A stretch of 64,000 nt of DNA from Sphingomonas sp. Root710 (GCF_001429065.1 NZ_LMIB01000001.1:1656172-1720171); one strand, 5' to 3'; numbered from the stretch's first letter, positions 33,218 to 41,605 are shown. Notes: a model not told the origin generated them from the letters alone. Made by a program: numbers and translations.

Positions 33218-33777
33218 TGTCCGATAACCGCCAGTCGCTTTCCGATCTCGCCGCGCTGACCGGCGCGGAGGCCCCCGCCCCCGTCGCGGCCGCCGAGACC
33301 CCGGCCTACACCACCGACGAAGCGCCGATCGCGGCCGCGCCGGTCCAGGTCCTGCCGACCACCCCGCTGCGCGAGCAGGAAATCGACGCCCAGGGCCGCG
33401 CCTATGCGACCGGCCGTCGTAAGGACGCTGTCGCCCGCGTGTGGATCAAGCCCGGCACCGGCAAGATCACGGTCAACGGCCGTGACCAGGAAGTCTATTT
33501 CGCGCGTCCGACGCTGCGTCTCGTCATCAATCAGGCGTTCGGCGTGGCCGAGCGCGAGGGCGCCTATGACGTCATCGCGACCGTCAAGGGCGGCGGCCTT
33601 TCGGGCCAGGCCGGCGCGGTCAAGCACGGCATCAGCCAGGCGTTGACCAAATATGAGCCGATCCTGCGCGCGCCGATCAAGGCCGCCGGGTTCCTGACCC
33701 GCGACAGCCGCGCGGTCGAGCGTAAGAAGTATGGTAAGGCCAAGGCCCGCCGCAGCTTCCAGTTCTCGAAGCGCTAA
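33217..33777 (+). CDS. rpsI: 30S ribosomal protein S9
   Basis: A 186-residue protein. The S9 core starts near residue 60 ([20 protein letters not shown]) and ends in [11 protein letters not shown], the basic tail that reaches the P-site tRNA. An N-terminal extension of about 55 acidic, Ala/Pro-rich residues precedes the core; such extensions are common in alphaproteobacteria. The ATG overlaps the rplM stop by one base, so translation is coupled. Confidence 0.97.
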   Translation: MSDNRQSLSDLAALTGAEAPAPVAAAETPAYTTDEAPIAAAPVQVLPTTPLREQEIDAQGRAYATGRRKDAVARVWIKPGTGKITVNGRDQEVYFARPTLRLVINQAFGVAEREGAYDVIATVKGGGLSGQAGAVKHGISQALTKYEPILRAPIKAAGFLTRDSRAVERKKYGKAKARRSFQFSKR

Positions 33778-33782
33778 AAGCC

Positions 33783-33823
33783 GGACCGCCATTCGGCCCA
33801 TATCGGCCTGCAAATGGCGGTCC
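33783..33823 (+). repeat. Stem-loop after rpsI, leading into repeat copy B
   Basis: An 11-bp perfect stem, GGACCGCCATT with AATGGCGGTCC, lies 6 bases after the S9 stop. It marks the beginning of the dispersed repeat and may itself slow or stop transcription. No T-run follows. Confidence 0.5.
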
Positions 33824-33920
33824 TCCGCGCTTCCGGTGCTCACGTACAGTCGTACGCTGCGCTCCGGGTCACGAAGGACCACCATTTTCGGCTCGATCTG
33901 GACCGAATGTCGATCCGTCT
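33785..33920. repeat. Dispersed intergenic repeat, copy B
   Basis: Second copy of the element at 31347-31480, same orientation, about 2.4 kb away, with most positions identical around CGCGCTTCCGGTGCTCACG and TTTTCGGCTCGATCTG. No ORF. Confidence 0.7.
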
Positions 33921-33927
33921 TGGACAC

Positions 33928-33963
33928 AAAAAACGGGCTGCCAGCGATGGCGGCCCGTTTTTT
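33928..33963 (+). terminator. Intrinsic terminator of the rplM-rpsI operon
   Basis: The stem AAAAAACGGGCTGCC pairs with GGCGGCCCGTTTTTT (one T-G pair), with a 6-base loop and a T-run on the 3' side. The A-run on the 5' side allows it to work in both directions, so it could also serve the leftward gene at 34072-34467. Confidence 0.85.
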
Positions 33964-33966
33964 ATT

Positions 33967-34051
33967 CGTTATCCCGGGCTCGATCCGGGATCCCGCTTTT
34001 CTTGGCCAGGCTGGAGGAAGAAGCGGGACCCCGGATCAAGTCCGGGGTGAC
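33967..34051. repeat. Palindromic repeat (CCCGGATC type)
   Basis: An inverted repeat of about 85 bases: TATCCCGGGCTCGATCCGGG on the left and CCCCGGATCAAGTCCGGGG with TGACGG on the right, each half itself able to fold. It resembles the short palindromic repeats between genes of sphingomonads. No ORF. Confidence 0.6.
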
Positions 34052-34071
34052 GGAAGAGAAGGACGAGCCCC

Positions 34072-34467
34072 TCAGCCCTTGGGCTTGGTGTAGGGGACGA
34101 ACTTGCCGAGGCCGAGCGAGCCGCTGGGGAAGTGCGAGCTTGAATCGAGCAAACGGACGATGTCGATGCTGCACAGGTTGGAGCTGTGCGTGTCGGTGAC
34201 CAGCACATCGTCGCGGTTCAGGAAGTTCGCGCCCGAGGCGGGGCGGTTGACGTACCAGGTGCTGCCCGACTTGTAGAGGATCGCGGTCCGCTCGAAGATC
34301 TCGCTCGACTGAATCTGACGCAGCTGGATGCAATCGACCGGTTTTCCGGCGACCCGCCCGGCGAGCGCCTTAGCCAGCCGCGCCTCGGGCTCGACCCGCG
34401 GCGCCGAATGGGCAGGGACGGCGGCGGCCATCAACATACCGCCGATAAGGCACAGTGTAGCGCGCAT
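34072..34467 (-). CDS. Small secreted protein of unknown function
   Basis: A 131-residue protein with a Sec signal (RATLCLIGGMLMAAAVPAHS, cleavage probably before APRV). The mature part of about 110 residues has two conserved-looking Cys (VDCIQLRQI and SSNLCSIDIV) that could form a disulfide, and a beta-rich pattern. AAGGAG lies 9 bases before the chosen ATG at 34467; the frame is open further upstream. No family recognised. Probably periplasmic. Confidence 0.7.
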   Translation of the reverse strand: MRATLCLIGGMLMAAAVPAHSAPRVEPEARLAKALAGRVAGKPVDCIQLRQIQSSEIFERTAILYKSGSTWYVNRPASGANFLNRDDVLVTDTHSSNLCSIDIVRLLDSSSHFPSGSLGLGKFVPYTKPKG

Positions 34468-34520
34468 GATGAACTCTCCTTCTGCGAGCAATATGCCGTT
34501 CATCAACTGAACCGACAATG

Positions 34521-34790
34521 TATGGGTGCAGACCCCCTATTTGCGAGGAGCGAGACAGGGCCATGCGAGATGCTGGGGCAGGAGAAGCGCGAAGAATGGA
34601 GACACACTCCGTTCGAGCGTTTCGACACACCCCGGCGCTCGCATGGCCCTGCCCTTCGGGTGGGACTAAAAAGGCTGCTGGCACGGTCGGCCGATTGCCA
34701 GATACTATCTGTATCTGGCTGCACGTCCTCTCTTCCAGCAGCCTTTTTAGTCTCCATCTCGCCCTCGCAAATAGGGGGTCTGCACCCATA
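34521..34790. mobile_element. 270-bp element with nested inverted repeats (MITE-like or structured RNA)
   Basis: The ends are perfect 28-bp inverted repeats (34521-34548 and 34763-34790, starting TATGGGTGCAGACCCCCTAT). Inside are two more inverted repeats side by side: 14 bp at 34556-34569/34638-34651, and a perfect 18 bp at 34664-34681/34735-34752 (GACTAAAAAGGCTGCTGG on the left). The second encloses a further 9-bp hairpin (34697-34719). A single strand would fold into a three-way junction. No transposase is present. Either a miniature inverted-repeat element or a structured RNA fits. I saw no target duplication. Confidence 0.6.
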
Positions 34791-34888
34791 GACGGACTTG
34801 CAGGGCGATTTCCTTGCCCTCCGATGAACGCGGGAACCGCGGGGTTTGTTGCCCGTTGCCTGTCCGGAACCTTTGAGGAGTGACTGCC

Positions 34889-35206
34889 ATGAATAAGTTG
34901 CTTGTGCTTGGCGGCGCCGCCCTGCTGTCCTTTGGCGCTGTGGCCCCTGCGAATGCGCAAAGCGCGTCGCACATCCTGCGCGGCGCCGGGATTGGCGCGG
35001 CCGGCGGCGTCGTGGCGGGCGCGGTGATCCCGGGCCTGTCGGTCGGCGAAGGCGCGCTGGTGGGCGCGGCCGGCGGTGCGCTGTACAACACGCTGATCAA
35101 CAAGGGCCACCACCGCACCTATCGCAGCCGCAGCTATTATGCGCCGCGCCATGCGACGGGTTCGCGCACGACGGCGGAGCGCTATCGCAGCTATCGCCAC
35201 CGCTGA
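34889..35206 (+). CDS. Glycine-zipper small exported protein (paralogue 1)
   Basis: A 105-residue protein with a Sec signal ending ANAQS. The middle is a glycine-zipper hairpin, GAGIGAAGGVVAGAVIPGL, then GEGALVGAAGGALYN, of the kind that inserts in or lies against membranes. The C-terminus is basic and Tyr/Arg-rich (HHRTYRSRSYY). GAGGAG lies 9 bases before the ATG. It is a clear paralogue of 41675-41965: both share the AGAVIPGLS block. Envelope location is likely; function unknown. Confidence 0.75.
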   Translation: MNKLLVLGGAALLSFGAVAPANAQSASHILRGAGIGAAGGVVAGAVIPGLSVGEGALVGAAGGALYNTLINKGHHRTYRSRSYYAPRHATGSRTTAERYRSYRHR

Positions 35207-35217
35207 TCCGGCGCACG

Positions 35218-36162
35218 ATGATGGGCATGAGGCCGGTGCGGGCGGGATGGCCGCTCGTGCTGGCGATCATGACGGCGGCGGCTTCGGCAAAGAAACCGCC
35301 GCCGCCGACCGGCCAATTGCGGCTCGACATGGATAATCCGGTGATCGAGCTCCGCATCGGCGACGTGCCGCTGCGGCTGCGGGTTGGGCTGGAGGCCAAG
35401 AGATTGATCCAGCTCAACCCCGCCGCCGCAGCCCGGTTGGAAGCCAGCCCGCCCGACGAGAGGTTCCGCTTCGAGCCTGGCGCGGATGCGCAGATCGGGC
35501 GGGAGACGCTGAAGGGCGTGGAAGCCGCGGCGCCGATCGAGATCAACGAGCGCAAGATGATCGTCACCGTCGCATCGAATGGCCGCGATTGCTGCGCGGG
35601 CGTCGATGGCGAGATCGGCATCGGCCTGCTTCCCTATGCGACGATCCGTTTTGCGCGACCCGCCATGGCCGATCCGGGGCAGAGCGCCGATTTCCGGATC
35701 GACGACAATGACGAGCAGGGGCCACAGGCCCCCGTGCGGGTCGCGCGCAGCGATATCCTCGTGCAATTCTCGCTCAACCGCGCCGACAGCGTCGCGACAT
35801 CCTCTGCCGGGGCACTGCTCGCCCGTGCGCATGGCGGACGGCTGAGCGAGGGTGCGCCGACTGTCGCCGCGTTCGGCATCGAGCGGCCGACCGCGACTCT
35901 CGGCTTTGCGCAGCCGGTGAGCATCGCGGGTTTCCGCTTCGACCAGTTGCGCGTCCGCACCGCCGATTTCGCGGGCAACATCGCCTTTCCCGCCGATCCA
36001 GCCGAGGACGGCGACATCGTCGTGCAGAAGAAGGTGGAGCAGCAGCGCGCCTGGCCGGTGGTGCTGATCGGCCGCGACCGGCTCGATCGCTGCAGCGAGG
36101 CGCTGTTCGACACGATCGCGAAGCGGCTGACGCTGCGCTGCGCCTTTGACGGAAGACCATGA
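35218..36162 (+). CDS. Exported protein, possible retropepsin-like fold without catalytic Asp
   Basis: A 314-residue protein with an N-terminal signal (WPLVLAIMTAAASA). The repeated pattern of short beta strands (VIELRIGDVPLRLRV, then later VSIAGFRFDQLRV) is reminiscent of aspartyl-protease-like beta barrels, but the D-[ST]-G triad is replaced, so an active protease is unlikely. Cys-Cys occurs in GRDCCAGVDGEIG. The stop overlaps the start of the S41 peptidase gene by 4 bases, so the two are co-translated and probably work together in the periplasm. No firm family. Confidence 0.55.
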   Translation: MMGMRPVRAGWPLVLAIMTAAASAKKPPPPTGQLRLDMDNPVIELRIGDVPLRLRVGLEAKRLIQLNPAAAARLEASPPDERFRFEPGADAQIGRETLKGVEAAAPIEINERKMIVTVASNGRDCCAGVDGEIGIGLLPYATIRFARPAMADPGQSADFRIDDNDEQGPQAPVRVARSDILVQFSLNRADSVATSSAGALLARAHGGRLSEGAPTVAAFGIERPTATLGFAQPVSIAGFRFDQLRVRTADFAGNIAFPADPAEDGDIVVQKKVEQQRAWPVVLIGRDRLDRCSEALFDTIAKRLTLRCAFDGRP

Positions 36163-37085
36163 TGCGTCCCCTGACCCGCCTTTCCCTGCTGCTGGGCCTG
36201 ACCATGGGCCTGTCCGCCTCCTCGCCCGCAGCGCGGGGCTCACTCAACGAGCGGGTTTTCGACAAGGCGTGGACGCTGGTCGCCGAGCGCTATTGGGACC
36301 GGACGATGGGCGGCAATGACTGGAACGCGATCCGCGACGAATATTATCCCAAGGCGATGGCGGCGCGCGACGAGAAGCAGCTCTACGCCGTGGTCAACCG
36401 GATGCTCGACCAGCTCGACGACAGCCATGTCTACGCCACCTCCCCCGCCGACCTGCGCTGGTCGCGCGAGACGCCCGAGGAGCGTGATATGGAGCCGAAC
36501 CGGCGGCTGGTGCACATGCCGGGCGGGATATTGCTGATCGGCTTCGACCAGTTCGATCCGGGCGACGACAAGTGGATTGCGGACGCCATCGCCGATGCGC
36601 CCGATCTGCGCGGCGTGATCCTCGACCTGCGCGGCAATGGCGGCGGGCGTGACGACGTGCTCGACAAGATCGCCGGGCTGTTCTCGCCGCGCAAGGCGCT
36701 GCTGATCCGGCTGACCGGCAAGAAGGTGATCGAGGAGAGCACGCGCGGCGCGGGGGCCGATGCCTATCGCGGGCCGCTCGCGGTGCTGGTCGGCCCGCAG
36801 ACGGCGAGTGCGGCGGAGATCCTGGCCTTCTATCTGGGCGAGAGCGGGCGCGCCTATACGGTCGGCGAGCGGAGCGCGGGCGCGGTGACTGGCGGGGTCG
36901 ATTACACGCTGCCCGGCGGCGGGCAGCTGACCGTCGCCGAATATGACATCCGCACGGCGAACGGCACCCGGCTGGAGGGTAACGGCTTCACGCCGAAATA
37001 TCGCGTGTCCGCCGCGAAGACGCCGAACGACGCGGCGCTGGCCAAGGCGGTGGCGCTGCTGCTGGGGACCAAAGCTCAAACCTAA
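36159..37085 (+). CDS. S41-family peptidase lacking a PDZ domain
   Basis: A 308-residue exported protein (signal LSLLLGLTMGLSASSPAA). The S41 core is plain: VFDKAWTLVAERYWDRTM and DQLDDSHVY form the N-terminal part, LRGVILDLRGNGGG starts the catalytic half, and Ser217 in QTASAAEIL is the nucleophile. The PDZ domain that most C-terminal processing peptidases carry between these parts is absent. It overlaps the upstream gene by 4 bases. Role: cleavage of envelope proteins, substrate unknown. Confidence 0.85.
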   Translation: MMRPLTRLSLLLGLTMGLSASSPAARGSLNERVFDKAWTLVAERYWDRTMGGNDWNAIRDEYYPKAMAARDEKQLYAVVNRMLDQLDDSHVYATSPADLRWSRETPEERDMEPNRRLVHMPGGILLIGFDQFDPGDDKWIADAIADAPDLRGVILDLRGNGGGRDDVLDKIAGLFSPRKALLIRLTGKKVIEESTRGAGADAYRGPLAVLVGPQTASAAEILAFYLGESGRAYTVGERSAGAVTGGVDYTLPGGGQLTVAEYDIRTANGTRLEGNGFTPKYRVSAAKTPNDAALAKAVALLLGTKAQT

Positions 37086-37086
37086 G

Positions 37087-37220
37087 CCGTCATGCTGAAC
37101 TTGTTTCAGCATCCACCAGCAGGAACGAGCAACAGATGGGAAGGAACGGGCGCCTGCGGGTCATTCCTCCTGCTTCGCTCCTGCCGCCCGGTGGATGCTG
37201 AAACAAGTTCAGCATGACGG
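37087..37220. repeat. Inverted pair of palindromic repeats (REP-like)
   Basis: Two perfect 31-base arms in opposite orientation (37087-37117 and 37190-37220), core GCTGAACTTGTTTCAGC, separated by 72 bases. Each arm is itself a hairpin. The same unit recurs at 42142-42278. It lies after the S41 peptidase gene and could act as an mRNA end. Confidence 0.8.
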
Positions 37221-37274
37221 AGTAGGGAAAAGGGTTCGCTTGAAACTCCGCCGCCACCATGCTCATGACGCGGG

Positions 37275-37874
37275 ATGACGATCCGATCCCTCTTCGTGAC
37301 ACGCCTTTATGAGGCGATGATCGACAATGACGCGCTGGTCGAAGAGCTCGAGCAGTCGGTGCGGATGCTCGCCGATGAGGATCGCGCCGGGCAAGGCTGG
37401 TCGAAGGCGCATGGCTATCGCGGCTACACATCCTATGCCTCGCTCAACGACCTGCCGTCGCGCGATCCGGCGTTCGCCGATCTGGTGAAGCTGCTCAATA
37501 CCCATGTGCGCCGCTTCGCCGAAGCCTCGCATATGGAGCTGGGCCGCAGGCTCCGGCTCGACAGCCTGTGGGTCAACCTGCTCAAGTCCGGCGGCACCCA
37601 TTCGGGGCATATCCACCCGCACAGCGTGATTTCGGGCACCTTCTATGTCGCGGTGCCGCCGGGATCGGGCGGGCTGAAGCTGGAGGACCCGCGCCTGCCG
37701 CTGATGATGGCCGCCCCGCAACGCACCCACGACGCGCCGGAGGAAGCACAGAGCTTCGTCTATGCCGAGCCGAAGCCGGGCATGGTGCTGCTGTGGGAAA
37801 GCTGGCTGCGCCACGAGGTGCCGCCGAGCGCGGCGAAGGGCGACCGGATCAGCGTGAGTTTCAATTATAGCTAG
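37275..37874 (+). CDS. TIGR02466-type putative 2OG-Fe(II) oxygenase
   Basis: A 199-residue soluble protein. The central stretch WVNLLKSGGTHSGHIHPHS, followed by SGTFYVAVPPGSG, is the signature of the TIGR02466 family, with His-x-His as probable iron ligands. The late RHEVPPS segment supplies another His, and RISVSFNY the Arg for 2-oxoglutarate. Members are predicted iron(II)/2-oxoglutarate hydroxylases of unknown substrate. It is flanked by two different palindromic repeats and looks monocistronic. Confidence 0.8.
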   Translation: MTIRSLFVTRLYEAMIDNDALVEELEQSVRMLADEDRAGQGWSKAHGYRGYTSYASLNDLPSRDPAFADLVKLLNTHVRRFAEASHMELGRRLRLDSLWVNLLKSGGTHSGHIHPHSVISGTFYVAVPPGSGGLKLEDPRLPLMMAAPQRTHDAPEEAQSFVYAEPKPGMVLLWESWLRHEVPPSAAKGDRISVSFNYS

Positions 37875-37895
37875 GGGCGATCGATTGAACATATC

Positions 37896-37990
37896 CGCTC
37901 ATCCTGAAGAGGGGCTGAGCCTTGGCGAAGGAGAGAGACGTCCTTCGAGACGCCATTTCGACTACGCTCAATGGCTCCTCAGGATGAGCG
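37896..37990. repeat. Palindromic repeat (CTCATCCTGA type)
   Basis: Outer inverted repeat CGCTCATCCTGA (37896) and TCAGGATGAGCG (37979-37990), with an internal inverted part around GAGACGTCCTTCGAGACG. I recognise this type of unit as frequent between sphingomonad genes. It separates the convergent oxygenase and VOC genes. Confidence 0.65.
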
Positions 37991-38012
37991 GGGCTTTTAG
38001 AAAAGATAGGAT

Positions 38013-38795
38013 TTACCGCTTCGGCGCGACCAGATCGAACCTGGCGCCCTGCGGGTCCTGCGCGTTGACGACCCACATACCGCCGGGCACCTCTTGCGGG
38101 CCCATCAGGACCTTGCCGCCACCGGCCTCGATCCGGCCAACCGCCGCGTCGATCGCGTCGACATGGACGTAGAAGCTCCAATAGGGGTGCGGGGCCTGGG
38201 CGTCGTTGTACATCGCGCCGTTGGTGACGCCGCAGTTCGTATCGCCCCCGACCGGCGTCATCGCGATCATCTGATAGGTGCCGAGCGGCCCCATCTCCAT
38301 CGCGTCGGTCTTCGTCCAGCCGAACTGATCCGCGTAAAAGGCGAATGCCTTTTCCCAATCGCTGCTGTGCAGTTCGTGCCAGTCGACAGTGCCGGCCGTT
38401 CCCATCGGCAGCGGCGGCATATCGGGCCCGTCGGGCTGGAGCAGGTTGAACATCGCGCCCTGCGGATCGGCGACCACCGCGATGCGGCCGACATGGGGGA
38501 TCGGATCGAGGACGTGGTGGACCGTTCCCCCGCCGGCGCGCAGCTTCGCCACGGCGGCGTCGACATCGGTGACATGGACATAGCCGACCCAACAGGGCTG
38601 CATCCCGTTCGCGGCGGCCTCAGGCGGGATCGGCATGATCCCGCCGACGCCGCGCCCATCAACCTCCAGCACCGTATAGGGATGCCCGTTGGCCGGGAAA
38701 GGCTGGAGCTTCCATCCGACGACGTCGGCGTAGAACGCCTCGGCCGCCTGCTGATCGCTGGTCATCAGTTCGTACCAGAAGAATCTGTTGGCCAT
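38013..38795 (-). CDS. VOC-family protein with two glyoxalase-like domains
   Basis: A 260-residue protein made of two tandem vicinal-oxygen-chelate domains. The first begins NRFFWYELMTSDQQAAEAFY and the second TVDWHELHSSDWEKAFAFY, each starting with the F-x-W-H/Y-E-L metal-site strand. Such duplicated proteins are usually annotated as glyoxalase/bleomycin resistance-type and many have no known substrate. It follows the next VOC gene by 18 bases, so the two form an operon. Confidence 0.88.
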   Translation of the reverse strand: MANRFFWYELMTSDQQAAEAFYADVVGWKLQPFPANGHPYTVLEVDGRGVGGIMPIPPEAAANGMQPCWVGYVHVTDVDAAVAKLRAGGGTVHHVLDPIPHVGRIAVVADPQGAMFNLLQPDGPDMPPLPMGTAGTVDWHELHSSDWEKAFAFYADQFGWTKTDAMEMGPLGTYQMIAMTPVGGDTNCGVTNGAMYNDAQAPHPYWSFYVHVDAIDAAVGRIEAGGGKVLMGPQEVPGGMWVVNAQDPQGARFDLVAPKR

Positions 38796-38813
38796 GTTGC
38801 CTCTCCTCTCTTC

Positions 38814-39284
38814 TCAAGCTTCGGCGACGGCGCGCTCGATCGCCGCGATGTCGATCTTCACCATCGTGAACAGCGCTGTCATCGCCGCCCTGGCCTTGAC
38901 GGGGTCCGCCATCAGCGCGCTGAAATTCTCGGGGACGATCTGCCAGTGAAGGCCGTAGCGGTCGGACAGCCAGCCGCATTCCTGAGGCTTGCCGCCGTCG
39001 AGCAGCGCATCCCAAATCCGGTCGAGCTCGGCCTGGTCGCGCGCGCCGAAGGACATCGACACCGACAGATTATAGCCGGCGTCGATCCCGCCGTTGAGCG
39101 CCTGGAATTTCTGCCCGGCCAGGGTGAATTCGACCATCAGCGTATCGCCGGTCTTCGGGCCGGGCGAGTCGACCGGCGAGGTGTAGACGGCGTCGATGCG
39201 GGAATCGGGCAGGATCGAGACATAGAAGCGCGCGGCGTCCTCAGCCTGGTCCTTGAACCACAGGCAGGGCGTAATCCGGGACAT
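38814..39284 (-). CDS. PhnB-like VOC-family protein
   Basis: A 156-residue protein of the PhnB / 3-demethylubiquinone methyltransferase-like VOC subgroup: RITPCLWFKDQAEDAARFYV, then FTLAGQKFQALNGG and CGWLSDRYGLHWQIVP. The start is set at 39284, with AAAGGA 8 bases before; the longer frame from 39332 lacks support. It is the first gene of a two-gene VOC operon. Catalytic activity is uncertain, as for most of the subgroup. Confidence 0.87.
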   Translation of the reverse strand: MSRITPCLWFKDQAEDAARFYVSILPDSRIDAVYTSPVDSPGPKTGDTLMVEFTLAGQKFQALNGGIDAGYNLSVSMSFGARDQAELDRIWDALLDGGKPQECGWLSDRYGLHWQIVPENFSALMADPVKARAAMTALFTMVKIDIAAIERAVAEA

Positions 39285-39376
39285 GGCATATTCCTTTGTC
39301 GCAAGAGCCAGAACGCCGCCACGACGGCCCAAGGCTACGCCATCCTACAGCCGCGACAATTTTTTGCGGCGAAACG

Positions 39377-39913
39377 TCAGCGGGCCGGGATGTGGCGGCG
39401 CAGCTTGACGACCGGCTTGCCCTTATACTCCGCCCTGCCGAAATGGTGGAAACCCAGCTTCTCGGCAACGCGCAGCGACGGCGCGTTGTCGGGATCGATG
39501 ATGCATACCATCCGCTCCGGCGCGTGGGTCGCCTCCATCCAGTGCAGCACGGCCTGCGCCGCTTCGGTCGCATAGCCATGGCCATGGACGTCGCTCGATA
39601 TCATCCAGGCGAATTCGGGCCAGGGATCGAAATCATCGCCGAGGCCGCGATGGAAATCGGCGAGGCCCACCTCCCCCACCACCCGGCGCGTCGCGCGCTC
39701 CTCGACGAGCAGCAGGCCATAGCCGAGCAGCGCCCAATGACCGACGAAGCGCAGCATGCGCTGCCAGCTTTCCTCACGGGTCGGCGGCTTCTGATAGATC
39801 ATCCGCACCGCTTCGGGATCGGTGTGGAGGAAGCAGCAGGCCTCGAAATCGTCTAGCCGGTGCGGACGCAGGATCAGCCGGGGCGTTTCCAGCGTGGGGC
39901 CCAGATTCACCAT
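39377..39913 (-). CDS. GNAT-family N-acetyltransferase (RimJ/RimL-like)
   Basis: A 178-residue acetyltransferase of the RimJ/RimL type: ETPRLILRPHRLDDFEACC at the start, acetyl-CoA loop HGHGYATEAAQAVL, and DPDNAPSLRVAEKLGF. The acceptor, perhaps a protein N-terminus or small amine, cannot be told. It starts 10 bases after the stop of the SH3-domain gene and is probably in its transcript. Confidence 0.9.
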   Translation of the reverse strand: MVNLGPTLETPRLILRPHRLDDFEACCFLHTDPEAVRMIYQKPPTREESWQRMLRFVGHWALLGYGLLLVEERATRRVVGEVGLADFHRGLGDDFDPWPEFAWMISSDVHGHGYATEAAQAVLHWMEATHAPERMVCIIDPDNAPSLRVAEKLGFHHFGRAEYKGKPVVKLRRHIPAR

Positions 39914-39923
39914 ATGCGACGCT

Positions 39924-40400
39924 TCATTCGACCACTTCGCCGGGATCGACGCCCCAGATCCGGTTGATCTCGATATAGCCCTTCTTGCCGTTCACATCGA
40001 ACAGGCACCAGCCGCTCTCGCACTCGCTGATCTTGCCGACCACGCCGGGCTCGGCGCGCCAGTTGAGGCCCGATCCGCTGCTGGGATCGGCGTGCATCGG
40101 CGCGGGAGCGGTGCCGGTCACCACCGCGGTCCGTTTCGCGCTGAGCAGGGTCGCGAGCATCCAGCCCTCGGTGCCGTCCTGCTCGCGGATCCGCCGCCAG
40201 TTGCCATAGACCTGCACCACCTGCACCGGCAGATCGCGGCGGCGGTAGCGCCAGGTGGCAGGGTAGGTGCGCTCCGGCCCGGTGCGCAGCAGCGCATCGC
40301 CGGTCGCGATCGAGGCCCAGTAGGGCACGGCGCGCTCCTGCGCTTCCGCCCCCGTCGCCACCGATAATGCCGCCAGCAGCAACCAGCCCAGCTTCTTCAC
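39924..40400 (-). CDS. Exported SH3-domain protein
   Basis: A 158-residue protein with a signal peptide (KKLGWLLLAALSVATGAEA). Two bacterial SH3-like repeats follow: ALLRTGPERTYPATWRYRR with GWMLATLLS, and GLNWRAEPGVVGKISECE with KKGYIEINRIWGVDPGE. Such proteins act in the periplasm and may bind peptidoglycan or partner proteins. I chose the GTG start at 40400, with AGGGGA 7 bases before. The GNAT gene follows. Confidence 0.85.
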   Translation of the reverse strand: MKKLGWLLLAALSVATGAEAQERAVPYWASIATGDALLRTGPERTYPATWRYRRRDLPVQVVQVYGNWRRIREQDGTEGWMLATLLSAKRTAVVTGTAPAPMHADPSSGSGLNWRAEPGVVGKISECESGWCLFDVNGKKGYIEINRIWGVDPGEVVE

Positions 40401-40531
40401 GATCGTCCCCTGTGTTCGGCCAATGTGTTGGGCCCCCGGGGCCATAGTAGAGTCCCGCCGCCGCCGTTCAAGAGTCCAGGCGGCATGCCGACATGCTTGC
40501 GCTCCGCAGCCGGCGGGATTAGCGACGGACC

Positions 40532-41530
40532 ATGGCCGAACAAGACCGCCCCCGCCGCCCCAAGGTGATCGTCACGCGGCGCCTGCCCGCCGACACCGAG
40601 GCGCGGATGAGCGAGCTGTTCGACGTCGAGCTGAACGACGGGGACGTCGCGATGGACGCCGGGGCGCTGGCCGCCGCCGCCGCCCGCTGCGACATATTGG
40701 TTCCCACGATCAGCGACCATATCGACGCGGCGGTGATCGAGGCGGGCAAGGGTCGGCTGCGCCTGATCGCCAATTTTGGCAATGGCGTCGACCATATCGA
40801 CCTGCGCGCCGCGCGCGCGGCCGACATCATCGTCACTAACACCCCCGGCGTGCTGACCGAGGACACCGCCGACATGACGATGGCGCTGATCCTGTCGGTA
40901 CCGCGGCGGCTGGCCGAGGGCGAGAAACTGGTCCGGTCGGGCCGCTGGACCGGCTGGGGCCCGGTGTCGATGCTGGGCCACCGGATCAACGGCAAGCGGC
41001 TGGGCATCATCGGCATGGGGCGGATCGGCCAGGCGGTCGCCCGTCGCGCCCGCGCCTTCGACCTGGCGATCAGCTATCACAACCGCCATCGCCTGCCCGA
41101 AAGCCTGGAACAGGAGCTGGGGGCGGCCTATCAGCCCGATCTCGACCGGCTGCTGACCGAGAACGACATCGTCTCGGTCCACTGCCCGCACACGCCCGAG
41201 ACAGACAATCTGCTCGACGCGCGCCGCATCGGCCTGCTGGCCGAGCATCAATATCTGATCAACACTGCGCGTGGCACGATCATCGACGAGGCAGCGCTGG
41301 TCGAGCGGCTCGAGCGTGGCGCGATCGGCGGCGCGGGGCTCGACGTCTTCGCGCACGAGCCCGCGATCGACCCTCGCCTGCTGGCGCTCGACAATGTCGT
41401 GCTGCTGCCGCACATGGGATCGGCGACCTTCGAGGGGCGCGCCGCGACCGGCGACAAGGTGATCGCCAACATCCGCACCTGGGTCGACGGGCACCGCCCG
41501 CGCGACCAGGTGTTCGAGGGCTGGGTCTAG
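40532..41530 (+). CDS. D-2-hydroxyacid dehydrogenase (glyoxylate/hydroxypyruvate reductase type)
   Basis: A 332-residue NAD(P)-dependent enzyme. Landmarks are the Rossmann motif GKRLGIIGMGRIGQAVARRA, the catalytic Arg in LINTARGTIIDE, Glu in DVFAHEP, and His in LLPHMGSAT (the His partner followed by Gly-Ser as in glyoxylate reductases). It most resembles GyaR-type enzymes that reduce glyoxylate. It stands alone on the plus strand. The substrate is inferred from similarity only. Confidence 0.9.
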   Translation: MAEQDRPRRPKVIVTRRLPADTEARMSELFDVELNDGDVAMDAGALAAAAARCDILVPTISDHIDAAVIEAGKGRLRLIANFGNGVDHIDLRAARAADIIVTNTPGVLTEDTADMTMALILSVPRRLAEGEKLVRSGRWTGWGPVSMLGHRINGKRLGIIGMGRIGQAVARRARAFDLAISYHNRHRLPESLEQELGAAYQPDLDRLLTENDIVSVHCPHTPETDNLLDARRIGLLAEHQYLINTARGTIIDEAALVERLERGAIGGAGLDVFAHEPAIDPRLLALDNVVLLPHMGSATFEGRAATGDKVIANIRTWVDGHRPRDQVFEGWV

Positions 41531-41549
41531 CCGCAAACACTAGCCCGCA

Positions 41550-41605
41550 AATGAACGGTCGTTTCAGGCCGCGTTCATTCTCCGATCGCTAGAAAAACTA
41601 CGTCA
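41550..41605. promoter_or_regulatory. Inverted and direct repeats between the dehydrogenase and glycine-zipper gene
   Basis: AATGAACG (41550-41557) pairs with CGTTCATT (41572-41579), and ATGAACGGT recurs at 41597. The arrangement, 70-120 bases before the glycine-zipper gene, fits an operator or the 3' end of the dehydrogenase mRNA. Prediction only. Confidence 0.3.
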
